Under the pieces are notes generated by a model, which was given only the letters and a program-made list of their open reading frames with translations, was not told the DNA's origin and searched no databases. DNA of 43,465 nt from CAZCBN01 sp964496975 (lineage in GTDB: Bacteria > Planctomycetota > Phycisphaerae > Phycisphaerales > UBA1924), in assembly GCA_964496975.1 (NCBI GenBank), contig CAZCBN010000010.1, positions 1-43,465 on the forward strand, read 5' to 3'. This document shows positions 1 to 9,699 of the stretch, piece after piece. The translations under genes were made by a program, and so were the position numbers. Every line of letters begins with the position of its first letter. Positions within the stretch are counted from its first letter, which is position 1.

Positions 1-78
1 GGAGGGTATCGCGGGGGGGTGGGGCGGTGCGGGGATGGTGTGGGGGCGGGGGGATGGGGTGTCCGCTAGCATCGCGGC

Positions 79-1407
79 GTGAACTTCCTGCTTGAGACCA
101 TCCGTCTGGGGCTCGCCAACCTGCGCAATCAGTTGCTCCGCAGCGTGCTGACGGCGCTTGGGATCATCTTCGGCGTGGCGGCGGTGATCACGATGGTGGG
201 GATCGGGGAGGGGAGCACGCAGGAGGCGCTCGCGCAGATCGAGCGGCTCGGGGCGCGGAACATCATTGCGCGGAGCCAGAAGCCGCCGGAGACGCAGAAC
301 CAGGCGGCCGGGCAGTCGCGGGGGTTTGTGAGCCGGTATGGGCTGACGTACGCGGACCTTGAGGTGGTGACGCAGAACTTCCCGGATGCGATCGTGGTGC
401 CGTTGAAGGAGGTGGGGAGCGAGATTCTGCGGGACGAGAAGCGGACGCTGAGCCAGGCGTTCGGCGTGACGCCGGAGCTGCAGCAGGTGGCGAAGCTCGC
501 GGTGTCGCGCGGGCGGTACCTGACGGCGGGGGACGTGCGGGAGGCGTCGCTGGTGTGCGTGATCGGGAGCGAGATCGCGCGGCAGTTTTTTCAGCTTGAA
601 GACCCGGTGAACCAGTCGATCCGCATTGATGAGAAGGCGTTGACGGTGGTGGGGGTGCTGGCGCCTGTGGGGCTTTCTGGCGGGGCGGGGACGGCGCTCG
701 TGGGGCGGGACCTGAACCTTGACATCCACATCCCGATCACGACGGCGCGGGACGCGTTCGGGGACACGGTGATCCGGCGGACGCAGGGCTCGTTCCAGGG
801 GAACGAGGTGCAGGTTGCGGAGATTTACGTGGAGTCTCCGGACCGGGACCGGGTGCTGGCGGACTCGGCGCGGCTTCGGCGGATCGTTGAGCAGCGGCAC
901 GAGGGGCAGAATGATTTCACGCTGATCGTGCCGTACGAGCTGCTGGAGTCGGCGCGGCGTCGGGCACTGACGGGGCAGATCATCTCGGCGGCGATCGCGG
1001 CGATCAGCCTGTTGGTGGGCGGCATCGGGATCATGAACATCATGCTGGCGACGGTGACGGAGCGGACGCGGGAGATCGGCATCCGGCGGGCGCTCGGGGC
1101 GACGCGGCGGCACATCGTCGCGCAGTTTTTGGTGGAGACGGGCGTGCTGTCGGCGGTGGGGGGCATGGCGGGGGTGGTGCTGGGCGTGGGGCTGAGCCTG
1201 GCGCTGGACAACCTGCTGCCGCTGCTGCAGCGCTGGAGCGTGACGTCGCGGTTTGTGCCGGCGGACGCGAGCCTGCCGGTGCATCTGAGCCTGTGGCCCA
1301 TGCTGGTGGCGTTCCTTGTTGCGGCGGCGACGGGGCTGGTCTTTGGGTTGTACCCGGCGCGCAAGGCGGCGAAGCAGGACCCGATCGTGGCGCTGCGGCA
1401 CGATTGA
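79..1407 (+). CDS. ABC transporter permease, MacB/FtsX type
   Basis: A 442-residue inner-membrane permease of the MacB/FtsX type, expected to work with a separate ATPase in exporting macrolides, lipoproteins or peptides or in transmitting mechanical force to the periplasm. The sequence shows the family layout: an N-terminal membrane helix (residues about 15-45, with LTALGIIFGVAAVITMVGIG), a long periplasmic MacB_PCD-like domain (about 45-285), and three C-terminal helices. The FtsX signature GGIGIMNIMLATVTERTREI, followed by GIRRALGA, lies at about residues 314-341. The start is GTG at 79; no strong Shine-Dalgarno sequence is visible. The cognate ATPase is not in the window and probably lies to the left. 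Family assignment is secure; substrate is unknown. Confidence 0.9.
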   Translation: MNFLLETIRLGLANLRNQLLRSVLTALGIIFGVAAVITMVGIGEGSTQEALAQIERLGARNIIARSQKPPETQNQAAGQSRGFVSRYGLTYADLEVVTQNFPDAIVVPLKEVGSEILRDEKRTLSQAFGVTPELQQVAKLAVSRGRYLTAGDVREASLVCVIGSEIARQFFQLEDPVNQSIRIDEKALTVVGVLAPVGLSGGAGTALVGRDLNLDIHIPITTARDAFGDTVIRRTQGSFQGNEVQVAEIYVESPDRDRVLADSARLRRIVEQRHEGQNDFTLIVPYELLESARRRALTGQIISAAIAAISLLVGGIGIMNIMLATVTERTREIGIRRALGATRRHIVAQFLVETGVLSAVGGMAGVVLGVGLSLALDNLLPLLQRWSVTSRFVPADASLPVHLSLWPMLVAFLVAAATGLVFGLYPARKAAKQDPIVALRHD

Positions 1408-1517
1408 CCGTGGGGAACAGCGGGCGGGCGGGCGTCTGGTATCGTGGGGCTTGCACCGGGCGGCGCGGGGCTGGGTCTCGGTGAGGGCCGCGGCGGCCCG
1501 CCGGAGCGGCACTGCGC

Positions 1518-4500
1518 ATGACGGACGCGTTCACTCAACACGGGTCGGGCGATGGCGGCGCGGACGCGGGGCCGGTCGGCGGGCCGGTGTTCGCTGTGTC
1601 GGTGCAGCACGAGGGGCGGGTGAACTTTGCGATGCACCAGCGGGGCGTTCCGTTGGTGTCGATGGTGGAAGTGCTGAACACGTCGGAGCGCGCGGCGGAC
1701 GATGTGACGGTGACGCTCTCGCTCGAGAACGCCGACGCGGACCCGGTGGTGCTGCGGGTGGATCGGCTCGGGCCGTGCGAGCCGCTGCGGGTCGCGGGCG
1801 AGGGGCCCCGGCTTCGGGGCGATCGGCTCGCGCAGCGGAGCGAGGCGGAGCGGACGGCGCTGCGGGTGCACGTGTCGTGGCGGGGGTCGGCCGGTGCGGG
1901 AGGTGCAGGCGGTGCGGGCGGTGCGGGCGAGACGCCGGGGGCGGCGGGGGCGGCGGGGGCTCGGTCCGAGCAGGCGGCGTCGTTCCCGCTCGTGGTGCTG
2001 CCGCACGATCACTGGCCTGGCGCGGGGCATCACCCGGAGCTAACGGCGGCGTTTGTCACGCCGAACCATGAGCGGATCGCGGGGCTGCTGCAGGACGCGC
2101 GGGCGCATCTCGGTCGGCTGAGCGGGCGGGATGCGCTGGACGGGTACCAGTCGGCGAGCCGGCAGCGGGCGGCGCAGATCGCCGAGGCGTGCTTTGACGC
2201 GTTGCGCGGGTGGGATGTCGGGTATGTGAACCCGCCGGCGAGCTTTGAGACCGAGGGGCAGCGGGTTCGGCTGGTGGATCGTGTGTGGCGCGAGCGGCTC
2301 GGCACGTGCCTTGATCTCTCGCTGCTGCTCGCGGGTGTGTGGGAGCAGGCGGGGCTGCACCCGCTGGTGCTGCTGCCCGAGGGGCACGCGCTGGCCGGCG
2401 TGTGGACCCGCGGGACCTCCGCGCGCGACGCGGTGTTGGACGACGCGGCGCAGGTGCGCAATCTGGTTGCGCTGGGCGACATTGTTCCGGTCGAGTCGAC
2501 GGTGCTGACGCGGCGTGGCGGCACGTTTGCCGCGGCGGTGGAGGCGGGGCGGGCGTGCCTTGCGTCGGCGGGCGGGGCGTTTCTTGCGGTGGATGTGGTC
2601 GGGGCGCGGCGTCGCGGGGTGCGGCCGCTGCCGCTGGCGCTGGAGGGGGACGGGGCCGGCGGCGAGGGCGTCGCTGAGGGTGGTGGCGCGAGACCTGCGG
2701 GTGTGGACGGGGTGAAGGGCTCGTCGCGCGGGGTGACGGAGTTGCCGGAGGTGGCGCTCGCGGATCGCGCGGCGGGCGGCGCGTCGGTACAGGGCGGCTC
2801 GGCGACCGGGACTGACGAGTCGCCGCACGAGCGTGCGCTGCGGTGGCAGAACCGGCTGCTCGATCTATCGCTGCGCAACCGGCTCATCAACTTCCGGGCG
2901 ACGGGGCGGACGATGCGCCTGTTGGTGCCGGACGTTGCGAGGCTTGAGGATCTGCTGGCGGGGGAGTCGCGGGTGGTCGTCGTGCCGCGGTCGGAGGGGG
3001 ACGACGCGGTGCGGGTCGCGGAGCTTGAGTCGGGCCGCGTGGCGTCGGCGGAGGGACCCGCGGAGACGTCGCGCCGCTTGCTGGCGTTGTTCCGAACGTC
3101 CAAGGCGGCGACGGAGGAGACGGGCTCCAACCCCCTGCACGTCGCGCTCGGGATGCTGCGGTGGTACGAGGCGGACGCGTCGGAGACGCCGCGGTTTGCG
3201 CCGCTGGTGCTGCTGCCGGTGCGGCTCTACCGCATCGCGGCGGGCGGCGGGTATCGGTACGAGATCGGGCTTTCCGAGGAGCCTCTTCGGCCGAACGTCA
3301 CGCTGCTGGAGAAGCTGCGGAGCGAGTACGGCGTTGACACGCGGGGGCTGGACGACTTGCCCGAGGACGACTCGGGGCTCGATCTGCCGCTGATTTTTCG
3401 GCGTTTTCGGGCGGCGGTGGTGGGGGCGAGGCGGTGGGAGATCGAGGAGTCGGCGCACCTGGGCCTCTTCTCGTTCACGAAGTTTTTGATGTGGCGCGAC
3501 CTGAAGGAGAACGAGGCCCGGCTGTCGGGGGCGGGCCTTGTGGCGCGGCTGCTGCGTCGGGGCGGTGCCGATGACGGCGGGCCCTTGCCCGATGCGGCGG
3601 CGATGGACGACGCGGCGCCGCCGGGCGAGTTGCTGTGCACGCGGGACGCGGACTCGTCGCAGCTCGCCGCGGTGCAGGCGTCGGCGCAGGGTCGGACGTT
3701 CGTGCTGGAGGGGCCGCCCGGCACGGGGAAGAGCCAGACGATCACGAACATCATCGCGCACGCGGTGGCGAGCGGGCGTCGCGTGCTATTCGTGGCGGAG
3801 AAGCTGGCGGCGCTGACGGTGGTGCGGGCGCGGCTCGAGCGTGACGGGCTTGGGCCGTTCTGCCTGGAGCTGCACTCGGCCAAGGCGTCGAAGAAAGAGG
3901 TGATGGCGCAGATCGAGGCGCGGCTCGCGCTCGTCCCGCCGGGGCCGGAGTTGGATTGGTCCGCGACGGTGCGGTCGCTGCGGGATGCGCAGACGCGGCT
4001 GAACGGCTACGCGGCGGCGCTGCACGGGCCGCGGCGCTCGGGCGAGAGCCTGCACGCGGTGCTCGGGCGGCTCGCGCGGGCGAGGTCGTCGGCGGGCGCG
4101 GTGGCGCTGCCGGACCTGCCGGCGGCGGGGGCGACGGCGGAACAGCTCGCGACGTGGCGCGAGGTGGTCGCGTCGCTGGGGCGGGCGGCGGCGGCGGTGG
4201 GGGGGCCGTCGCGGCATGCGCTGCGCGGGCTTGGCGTGTCGCGCTGGAGCTTTGAACTGCCCGGCGCGGCGGCGCGTGCGATCGGGCAGGCCGAGGCGGC
4301 GGCGTTGGCGCTGGGCACGGCGCTCGGGCGCTTCGCGGAGGCATGCGGGGCCGCGGGCGTGCGGGTGCTTTGCGAGGAGGCGTCGATCGGGCACGCGGTG
4401 GCGTTCGCGGCGGCGCTGCTGGAACCTGTCGCGGCGGATGGGTCGCTGCTGCTGGGGCCGGGCGCGGGGGCGGCGCGGGGGTTTGCGCGGCGGGCGGTGG

Positions 4501-6923
4501 AACTCGGCGAGGCGGCGTGCCGGCTGCGGGAAGAGTTGCTCGGGCGGTACGAGGCCGAGTGGCTTGAGATGGATCACCTGGAGGTGGCGGCGCGGCTGCG
4601 TTCGGCGGCGGGGTTGCCGTGGCCGATTGGCGCGGTGGCGACGGCCTTGGCCCGGGGAGGGCTGAAGAAGTATGCGCGCGGGGCCGCGCTGCCGGCGACG
4701 GATGTGGTGCTGGCGGACCTTGAGCGGGCACGCGAGCGGCGCGGCGTCGTTGCCGAGTTGGCGGCGCACGTCGCGGGGCGGGCGGAGGCGGGGTGGCTCC
4801 CGCCGCGCGGGGCGGATGCGCCGCGCGAGGCGTGGGCGGCTGCGGCGGCGTCGGTCGCGTGGGCCGAGCGGGTGGCGGGGGCGGCGATGGGTGTGGGGCG
4901 CGACGCGGCGGGCGCGGGCGTGGCGGATCGCCTTGTGGCCGTGGCGTGCGACGGCACGGTGCGCGAGGCGGCGGCGGGCGCGGCGCGGGCGCTGGTGGAT
5001 GCATCGGCGGCGTGGGGCTCGGCGTGGGCGGCGCTGAACGGGCTGCTTGGCCCGGCGGAGATCGGCGGGGATGTTGGCGAGCCGGGGGCGGCGGCGGAAC
5101 GGGCGTGGACGGACCGAGCGGGGGCGTGTCTTCGGCGTTGGTCGGGCGGGCTTGACGGCTTGAACGCGTGGTGCGTGTGGCGCGGGGCGTGCGAGGCGGC
5201 GGGGGCGCAGGGGCTTGGGCCGCTGGTCGCGGCGCTGGAGCGCGGCGAGCTTGCGGCGGAGGGGGTGTCGGAGGCGTTCGAGCGGGCGTTCGGCGAGCCG
5301 TGGTTCAACGCGAACGCGGACGCCGACCCGGTCATCCGGGGCTTCAACGCGGAGCGGCACAACGCGGATGTTGCGGCCTTTCGTGAGCTGGACCGCGCGG
5401 CGATCGGCGGCGCGAGCGGCGTGATCGCGTCGCGAGTGGCGGGGGCGGGGGCGGGGGTGGCCGAGGCGGAGCTGGCGCTGATCCGCCGCGAGGTGCAGAA
5501 GAAGCGGCGCCACCTTCCGACGCGGCGGCTGATCGCGTCGACGACGCAGACGCTGCCGGTGCTGAAGCCGTGCTTTTTGATGAGCCCGTTGTCGGTGGCG
5601 CAGTACCTTGATCCGTCGCTGCCGCCGTTTGATCTTGTGATCTTTGATGAGGCGTCGCAGATCCCTGTGTGGGACGCGGTGGGCGCGATGGTGCGGGGCC
5701 GGTCGGTGATCGTTGTGGGCGATGCGCGGCAGTTGCCGCCGACGCGGTTCTTCAGCATCGGCGAGGGGGAGGGGGACGAGGAGATCGAGGACGATCCGGG
5801 CGAGATCGACGAGGACATGGAGTCGATCCTGGACGAGTGCAACGCGGCGGGGGTGCCTTCACTGCGGCTGCGGTGGCACTACCGGAGCCGGCACGAGACG
5901 CTCATCGCGTTCTCCAATCGGCACTACTACAACGACGATCTGCAGACCTTCCCGTCGCCTCAGGAGCGGTCGGAAGAGCTGGGCGTCACGCTGCGGCACG
6001 TGGCGGACGGGGTGTACGACCGGGGCGGCGATCGGACCAACGCGGTGGAGGCGCGGCGGGTGGTGGACGACGTGGTCGAGCGGCTGCGCGCGCACGGCGG
6101 GCGGGAGTCGGTGGGCATCGTGACCTTCAACATCGCGCAGCGGGCGCTGATCGAGGACCTGCTGGACGAGAAACGCCGCGAGCACCCCGAGATTGAGCCG
6201 TACTTCACGGCGGCGGTGGAGGAGCCGGTGTTCGTGAAGAACCTGGAGAATGTGCAGGGGGACGAGCGCGACGCGATTGTGTTCTCGGTGGGGTACGGGC
6301 CGGACGCGTCGGGGAAGTTCGGGATGAACTTCGGCCCGCTGAACCAGCAGGGGGGTGAGCGGCGGCTGAACGTCGCGGTGACGCGCGCGCGCCGAAGGCT
6401 GGTCGTGTTCAGCTCGCTGCGGGCGGAGCAGATCGACCTGCGGCGGACGGACGCGGTGGGCGTGCGGCATTTTCGGGCGTTTTTGGAGTACGCCGAGCGC
6501 GGCCCGGGCGCGCTCGCGCACACGGGGGAGACGCTCCGCCGCGGGGCGGCGGCGTTTGACCTGGAGCACGCGGTGCGGGACGCGCTGGTCGAGCGGGGGT
6601 GGGCGGTTGACACGCGCATCGGCTGCGCGGGGTATCGGATTGATCTCGGGGTGCGGCACCCGCGGCGGCCGGGGGAGTATGTGCTGGGGATCGAGTGCGA
6701 CGGCGCGTCGTACCGCGCGGCGGCGACGGCGCGGGACCGGGACCGGCTTCGGGGGGAGGTGCTCGCGGGGCTTGGGTGGCGGATGGCGCGGGTGTGGTCG
6801 ATCGAGTGGCGGCTGCATCAACGCGGCTGCGTGGAGCGGCTTGAGGCGGCGATCCGCGCGGGGCTTGGCGACGGTGAGGGCGAGGGCGAGGGTGAGGGAG
6901 GGGCCAGGACGGCCGGGGTGTGA
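1518..6923 (+). CDS. Giant SF1 helicase-nuclease (DUF4011 type, Vsr-like C-terminus)
   Basis: A 1801-residue multidomain protein. In order it has a beta-rich N-terminal region (about 20-95) and a transglutaminase-like segment with Cys264 (RLGTCLDLS) and His290 (EGHALAGVW). Next comes a DUF4011-like region starting near residue 440 (RWQNRLLDLSLRNRLINF). An Upf1-like SF1 helicase core follows, with Walker A GPPGTGKS (732-739), DEAS box (1377-1380), VGDARQLPPTRFF, and NVAVTRAR (1618-1625). A long Ala/Arg-rich insertion lies between the helicase motifs. The C-terminus has a Vsr/MTES_1575-like endonuclease fold with ECDG (1726-1729), ending in an acidic Gly-Glu repeat. Proteins with DUF4011-helicase-Vsr architecture have been proposed as stand-alone antiphage systems (Hhe type). 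That role is inferred here, and no partner gene is adjacent. The start is ATG 1518, 110 nt after the permease. Confidence 0.88.
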   Translation: MTDAFTQHGSGDGGADAGPVGGPVFAVSVQHEGRVNFAMHQRGVPLVSMVEVLNTSERAADDVTVTLSLENADADPVVLRVDRLGPCEPLRVAGEGPRLRGDRLAQRSEAERTALRVHVSWRGSAGAGGAGGAGGAGETPGAAGAAGARSEQAASFPLVVLPHDHWPGAGHHPELTAAFVTPNHERIAGLLQDARAHLGRLSGRDALDGYQSASRQRAAQIAEACFDALRGWDVGYVNPPASFETEGQRVRLVDRVWRERLGTCLDLSLLLAGVWEQAGLHPLVLLPEGHALAGVWTRGTSARDAVLDDAAQVRNLVALGDIVPVESTVLTRRGGTFAAAVEAGRACLASAGGAFLAVDVVGARRRGVRPLPLALEGDGAGGEGVAEGGGARPAGVDGVKGSSRGVTELPEVALADRAAGGASVQGGSATGTDESPHERALRWQNRLLDLSLRNRLINFRATGRTMRLLVPDVARLEDLLAGESRVVVVPRSEGDDAVRVAELESGRVASAEGPAETSRRLLALFRTSKAATEETGSNPLHVALGMLRWYEADASETPRFAPLVLLPVRLYRIAAGGGYRYEIGLSEEPLRPNVTLLEKLRSEYGVDTRGLDDLPEDDSGLDLPLIFRRFRAAVVGARRWEIEESAHLGLFSFTKFLMWRDLKENEARLSGAGLVARLLRRGGADDGGPLPDAAAMDDAAPPGELLCTRDADSSQLAAVQASAQGRTFVLEGPPGTGKSQTITNIIAHAVASGRRVLFVAEKLAALTVVRARLERDGLGPFCLELHSAKASKKEVMAQIEARLALVPPGPELDWSATVRSLRDAQTRLNGYAAALHGPRRSGESLHAVLGRLARARSSAGAVALPDLPAAGATAEQLATWREVVASLGRAAAAVGGPSRHALRGLGVSRWSFELPGAAARAIGQAEAAALALGTALGRFAEACGAAGVRVLCEEASIGHAVAFAAALLEPVAADGSLLLGPGAGAARGFARRAVELGEAACRLREELLGRYEAEWLEMDHLEVAARLRSAAGLPWPIGAVATALARGGLKKYARGAALPATDVVLADLERARERRGVVAELAAHVAGRAEAGWLPPRGADAPREAWAAAAASVAWAERVAGAAMGVGRDAAGAGVADRLVAVACDGTVREAAAGAARALVDASAAWGSAWAALNGLLGPAEIGGDVGEPGAAAERAWTDRAGACLRRWSGGLDGLNAWCVWRGACEAAGAQGLGPLVAALERGELAAEGVSEAFERAFGEPWFNANADADPVIRGFNAERHNADVAAFRELDRAAIGGASGVIASRVAGAGAGVAEAELALIRREVQKKRRHLPTRRLIASTTQTLPVLKPCFLMSPLSVAQYLDPSLPPFDLVIFDEASQIPVWDAVGAMVRGRSVIVVGDARQLPPTRFFSIGEGEGDEEIEDDPGEIDEDMESILDECNAAGVPSLRLRWHYRSRHETLIAFSNRHYYNDDLQTFPSPQERSEELGVTLRHVADGVYDRGGDRTNAVEARRVVDDVVERLRAHGGRESVGIVTFNIAQRALIEDLLDEKRREHPEIEPYFTAAVEEPVFVKNLENVQGDERDAIVFSVGYGPDASGKFGMNFGPLNQQGGERRLNVAVTRARRRLVVFSSLRAEQIDLRRTDAVGVRHFRAFLEYAERGPGALAHTGETLRRGAAAFDLEHAVRDALVERGWAVDTRIGCAGYRIDLGVRHPRRPGEYVLGIECDGASYRAAATARDRDRLRGEVLAGLGWRMARVWSIEWRLHQRGCVERLEAAIRAGLGDGEGEGEGEGGARTAGV

Positions 6924-7030
6924 GCGCGCGGACGCGGTTGCTTTGAGCGTGTGTCTCTGACCCGGGACGACCGTGCGTTCGGGACGGGCCGGGGTGCTCT
7001 CACTTGGGTGCGGCGGGGCGGGGCGGGGAC

Positions 7031-8149
7031 TTATGCGGGGCGTTCGTCGGCGAGGTTCCAGAAGCGGGCCCAGTTGCGGTACGCGAAGGCGTGGATGTCG
7101 TCGTCGGGCCAGCCGGCGTGGGCGAGCGTTTCGGCGAGGCGCGGGAGGTGGGCGGGGCAGTCAACGCCATGGACGTTGCGGTCGGCGGTGAACCCGCCGT
7201 CCATGTCGGAGCCGAGGCCGATGCAGCGGCGGGAGTTGGCGACCTCGCAGATGTGCTCGATGTGGGCGAGGGCGTCGGCGAGGGTGGCGCGGCCGGCGTC
7301 TTTGCAGCGGGCGGCGAGGAAGGGGCTGTAGAGGTTGAGGCCGATGACGCCGCCGCGGCGGGCGATCTCGCGGATGTGGTCATCGGCGAGGTGGCGCTGG
7401 GGTGTGCCGGCGGGGTTATCGCCGAGCAGGGCGCGGGCGTTTGAGTGGCTGGCGATGACGGGGCGGTCGGTGGCGGCGAAGAGGTCGGCGAGGGCGCGGT
7501 CGGAGAGGTGGCTTGCGTCGTGGACGACGTGCAGGTCGTCCATGCGGCGGACGAACTCTTTGCCGAGGTCGGTGAGGCCGCGGTCTTGGTCGGGCGGGGT
7601 GGTGTTGCCGGCGGCGTAGCGGGAGGCGTGGGACCAGGCGAGGCGGAGGGCGAGGACGCCGCCGGCAACCCAGGGGGGGAGGTCGTCGGGGGTGGAGACG
7701 GGGTCGGCGTGTTCCATCAGCACGCCGGTGAGGATGGGCTGCGGGGAGGGGATGGGGGAACGGGGATCGGCGGTCGGGGGCGAGGTGCTTGGAGCGATGG
7801 GTGTGCTGGGAGCGCCGCGGCGGGGGAGGGGGGCGAGGAGGCGGGCGTCGCGCCAGGCCTGGTAGAGCTTGAGCTGGCGCATGCCGGCGACGTACGCCTT
7901 GTCGGCGTTGCCGGCGGGGTAGGCGAAGTTGGCGGTCTCGGCACCGGGGGCGGAGGGGTCTGGGATGGGCTGGGTGAAGATGGTGGCGAGCATGGCGGTG
8001 ACGTGCCCGTCGCGCAGGGCGGGGAGGGTGACGGCGGCGGGGAGCTGGCGGCCCCGGCACTCGGCGAGCGGGGCGTGCATGTCGCGGCCGAGCTCGGCGA
8101 GGCAGCCGAGGTCGAGGTGGGCGTCGAACCACGGGGTGGGCGGGGGCAT
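7031..8149 (-). CDS. Membrane dipeptidase, peptidase family M19
   Basis: A 372-residue zinc amidohydrolase-fold enzyme of the renal dipeptidase family, which cleaves dipeptides, often with a D-residue at the C-terminal side. The family metal ligands are recognisable: HxD in DAHLDLG near the N-terminus, a bridging Glu in LTGVLMEHAD, His in VVHDASHLSD and PVIASHSNAR, and the Asp of IGLGSDMDGG near the C-terminus. The reading frame is open to an ATG at 8242, but that 31-residue extension is Pro/Ala-rich and would overlap the divergent gene at 8241. The start at 8149, four residues ahead of the conserved WFDAHLD, is therefore preferred. No signal peptide is seen from this start, so the enzyme is probably cytoplasmic. 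Confidence 0.9.
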   Translation of the reverse strand: MPPPTPWFDAHLDLGCLAELGRDMHAPLAECRGRQLPAAVTLPALRDGHVTAMLATIFTQPIPDPSAPGAETANFAYPAGNADKAYVAGMRQLKLYQAWRDARLLAPLPRRGAPSTPIAPSTSPPTADPRSPIPSPQPILTGVLMEHADPVSTPDDLPPWVAGGVLALRLAWSHASRYAAGNTTPPDQDRGLTDLGKEFVRRMDDLHVVHDASHLSDRALADLFAATDRPVIASHSNARALLGDNPAGTPQRHLADDHIREIARRGGVIGLNLYSPFLAARCKDAGRATLADALAHIEHICEVANSRRCIGLGSDMDGGFTADRNVHGVDCPAHLPRLAETLAHAGWPDDDIHAFAYRNWARFWNLADERPA

Positions 8150-8240
8150 CGGGGCTCCGGGGGTCGGGGCGGGTCGGGGCGGGTTGGGGCGAGGCTGGGC
8201 GTTTTTGGGCGCCGCGTGCGGGGGAAGGTATGCTTCCGGC

Positions 8241-8675
8241 ATGGCGTACCCAGCGGGCGTTCAAGTCGTGCAGCCGACCGGGGCGGACCCGGCGATCGTC
8301 AATCCCCTGAACGGCGAGACGATGGAGAAGCTCCAGATCGGGGCGGTGCGGATCGACCGTTGCCCGAAGACCGGGGCGATCTGGCTCGATCGGGGCGAGC
8401 TGGCGCAGCTCGCGCTGCTGAGCGCGACGCAGAAGGGGCTTTTGCAGGCGCTCGACAAGCCGACGGCGGAGAGCGACGCGGCGCGGCGGGCGAAGCGCGG
8501 GTCGCTGAAAAGCCCGCGGACCGGGGTTGTGATGATGGTGGTGAGCGACGACCGGCAGAGGCACATTGAGTTTGAGGTGGACCCGGAGAGCGGCGGGTGC
8601 TTCTTTGACGCGGGTGAGCTGGCGGATCTGACGGATTACTCGTTCAAGGAGCGGCTCCGCGGGCTGTTCGGCTGA
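8241..8675 (+). CDS. zf-TFIIB-like protein
   Basis: A 144-residue soluble protein with two copies of the half-motif typical of zf-TFIIB (PF13453) proteins: CPKTGAIWLDRGEL near residue 37 and GGCFFDAGELADL near residue 119. The canonical leading CxxC is not complete in either half, so zinc binding may be lost or altered. Function is unknown for the family. The frame is open far upstream, but the upstream part is antisense to the dipeptidase. The ATG at 8241 has a purine-rich GGGGAAGG about 12 nt before it and begins the conserved-looking protein. The gene is divergent from the dipeptidase, with a gap of about 90 nt that must hold both promoters. Confidence 0.75.
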   Translation: MAYPAGVQVVQPTGADPAIVNPLNGETMEKLQIGAVRIDRCPKTGAIWLDRGELAQLALLSATQKGLLQALDKPTAESDAARRAKRGSLKSPRTGVVMMVVSDDRQRHIEFEVDPESGGCFFDAGELADLTDYSFKERLRGLFG

Positions 8676-8825
8676 GCGGGGTTGGCGGGGGATGCGGGGC
8701 CGGCGCGGTTTGGGCCGCGGTCGGGCGGCGACGAAACGGGCGCGGGTGCTCGCCCAAGAATGCCGCGGGCACACGGGCGCGCGATGACACGCGCGCCGGC
8801 GTGCACACACACAAGGGGATGGACC

Positions 8826-9671
8826 ATGCACGGGAACCGGGCAGCGACGCGTGGGACGGACGAGGGGTGGCGGGGCGAGGGCCGCGGGGTGACGGGCTTC
8901 GCGGGGCTCGCGGGGCCGGCGCGGCGGGGCAATGCGCTCGTCGGGTGCCTGGTGGTGCTGGGCGTGCTGCTCGTTGTGGCCGTGGTGGGCGTGGTGGTGG
9001 TGATGCTGAACTGGCGGAGCTGGACCGCGAGCGGGCTGGTGAGCGTGAGCCAGGCGCTGATCACGGAGCTGGACAAGGAAGGTTCGCTGCCGGTGGGCGA
9101 GGGCACCGACATGCAGGCGCACGTGGTGCGTTTCGCGGATGCGTTCAAGAGCAAGCAGATCGGGCCCGAGGAGTTCGCGACGTTCATGCAGAGCCTTGTC
9201 ACGAGCGATCTGTTCCCGGTGGGCACGCTGTACGCGCTTGAGCTGGGCTATCTGCCGAAGAGCGCGCTGACGGCCGAGGAGCAGGCGGCGGGGGCGGTCA
9301 CGCTGCAGCGGCTCGCGGCGGCGCTGCACGAGGGTGTGCTGTCGTCCGACGACATCAACGGCGTGATGGGCACTTTGCAGACGGTGGACGCCGAATCGGG
9401 CCAGCAGAGTCTGAAGCCGGCGGCGGAGGTGACCGCGGAGGAGCTGCGCGGCATGATCAGCGCGGGCGACGCGAAGCTGGCCGAGGTCGGCTTCCGCGCG
9501 GACCCGGGGCCGCGGATTGACATCAGCGATGAGCTGGGGCGGCAGGTGGATGCGGCGATCAATGGGACGGCAAGCGGCGCGGGGCCGTTGGCCGCGCCGA
9601 CGACGGAGGGCCCTGCGGACGGTTCGACAGAGCCGGCTACGGTGCCGGAGGGTGCGACGTCTGGCGGGTAA
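8826..9671 (+). CDS. Single-pass membrane protein of unknown function
   Basis: A 281-residue protein that I do not recognise. A 37-residue Gly/Arg-rich N-terminus precedes one strong transmembrane helix (about 38-60, LVVLGVLLVVAVVGVVVVML). The rest is a mostly helical extracytoplasmic domain of about 180 residues and a low-complexity Thr/Pro/Gly tail. The ATG at 8826 is preceded by AAGGGGA at a spacing of about 7 nt, which decides it over upstream in-frame starts in a repetitive CACA stretch. The protein follows the zf-TFIIB-like gene on the same strand after 150 nt and converges with the Lgt-like gene. No catalytic motif is seen. Confidence 0.7.
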   Translation: MHGNRAATRGTDEGWRGEGRGVTGFAGLAGPARRGNALVGCLVVLGVLLVVAVVGVVVVMLNWRSWTASGLVSVSQALITELDKEGSLPVGEGTDMQAHVVRFADAFKSKQIGPEEFATFMQSLVTSDLFPVGTLYALELGYLPKSALTAEEQAAGAVTLQRLAAALHEGVLSSDDINGVMGTLQTVDAESGQQSLKPAAEVTAEELRGMISAGDAKLAEVGFRADPGPRIDISDELGRQVDAAINGTASGAGPLAAPTTEGPADGSTEPATVPEGATSGG

Positions 9672-9699
9672 GCCGGGCGTCAATGGGACGAACGGGCGT

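Noticed and set aside
1..69. Possible 3' end of an upstream gene (open frame ending TAG at 67-69)
   Set aside because: Twenty-two codons of Gly-rich low complexity cannot be told from GC-rich background.
2030..5842. Long open frames on the minus strand and in other plus frames inside the giant helicase gene (up to 575 codons)
   Set aside because: They are Arg/Pro/Ala-rich shadows expected from GC-rich codon use; none has a motif or ribosome binding site, and the helicase frame is unambiguous.
8150..8242. Upstream extension of the M19 dipeptidase to an ATG at 8242
   Set aside because: The extension is Pro/Ala-rich, overlaps the divergent gene, and the conserved protein begins right after the ATG at 8149.
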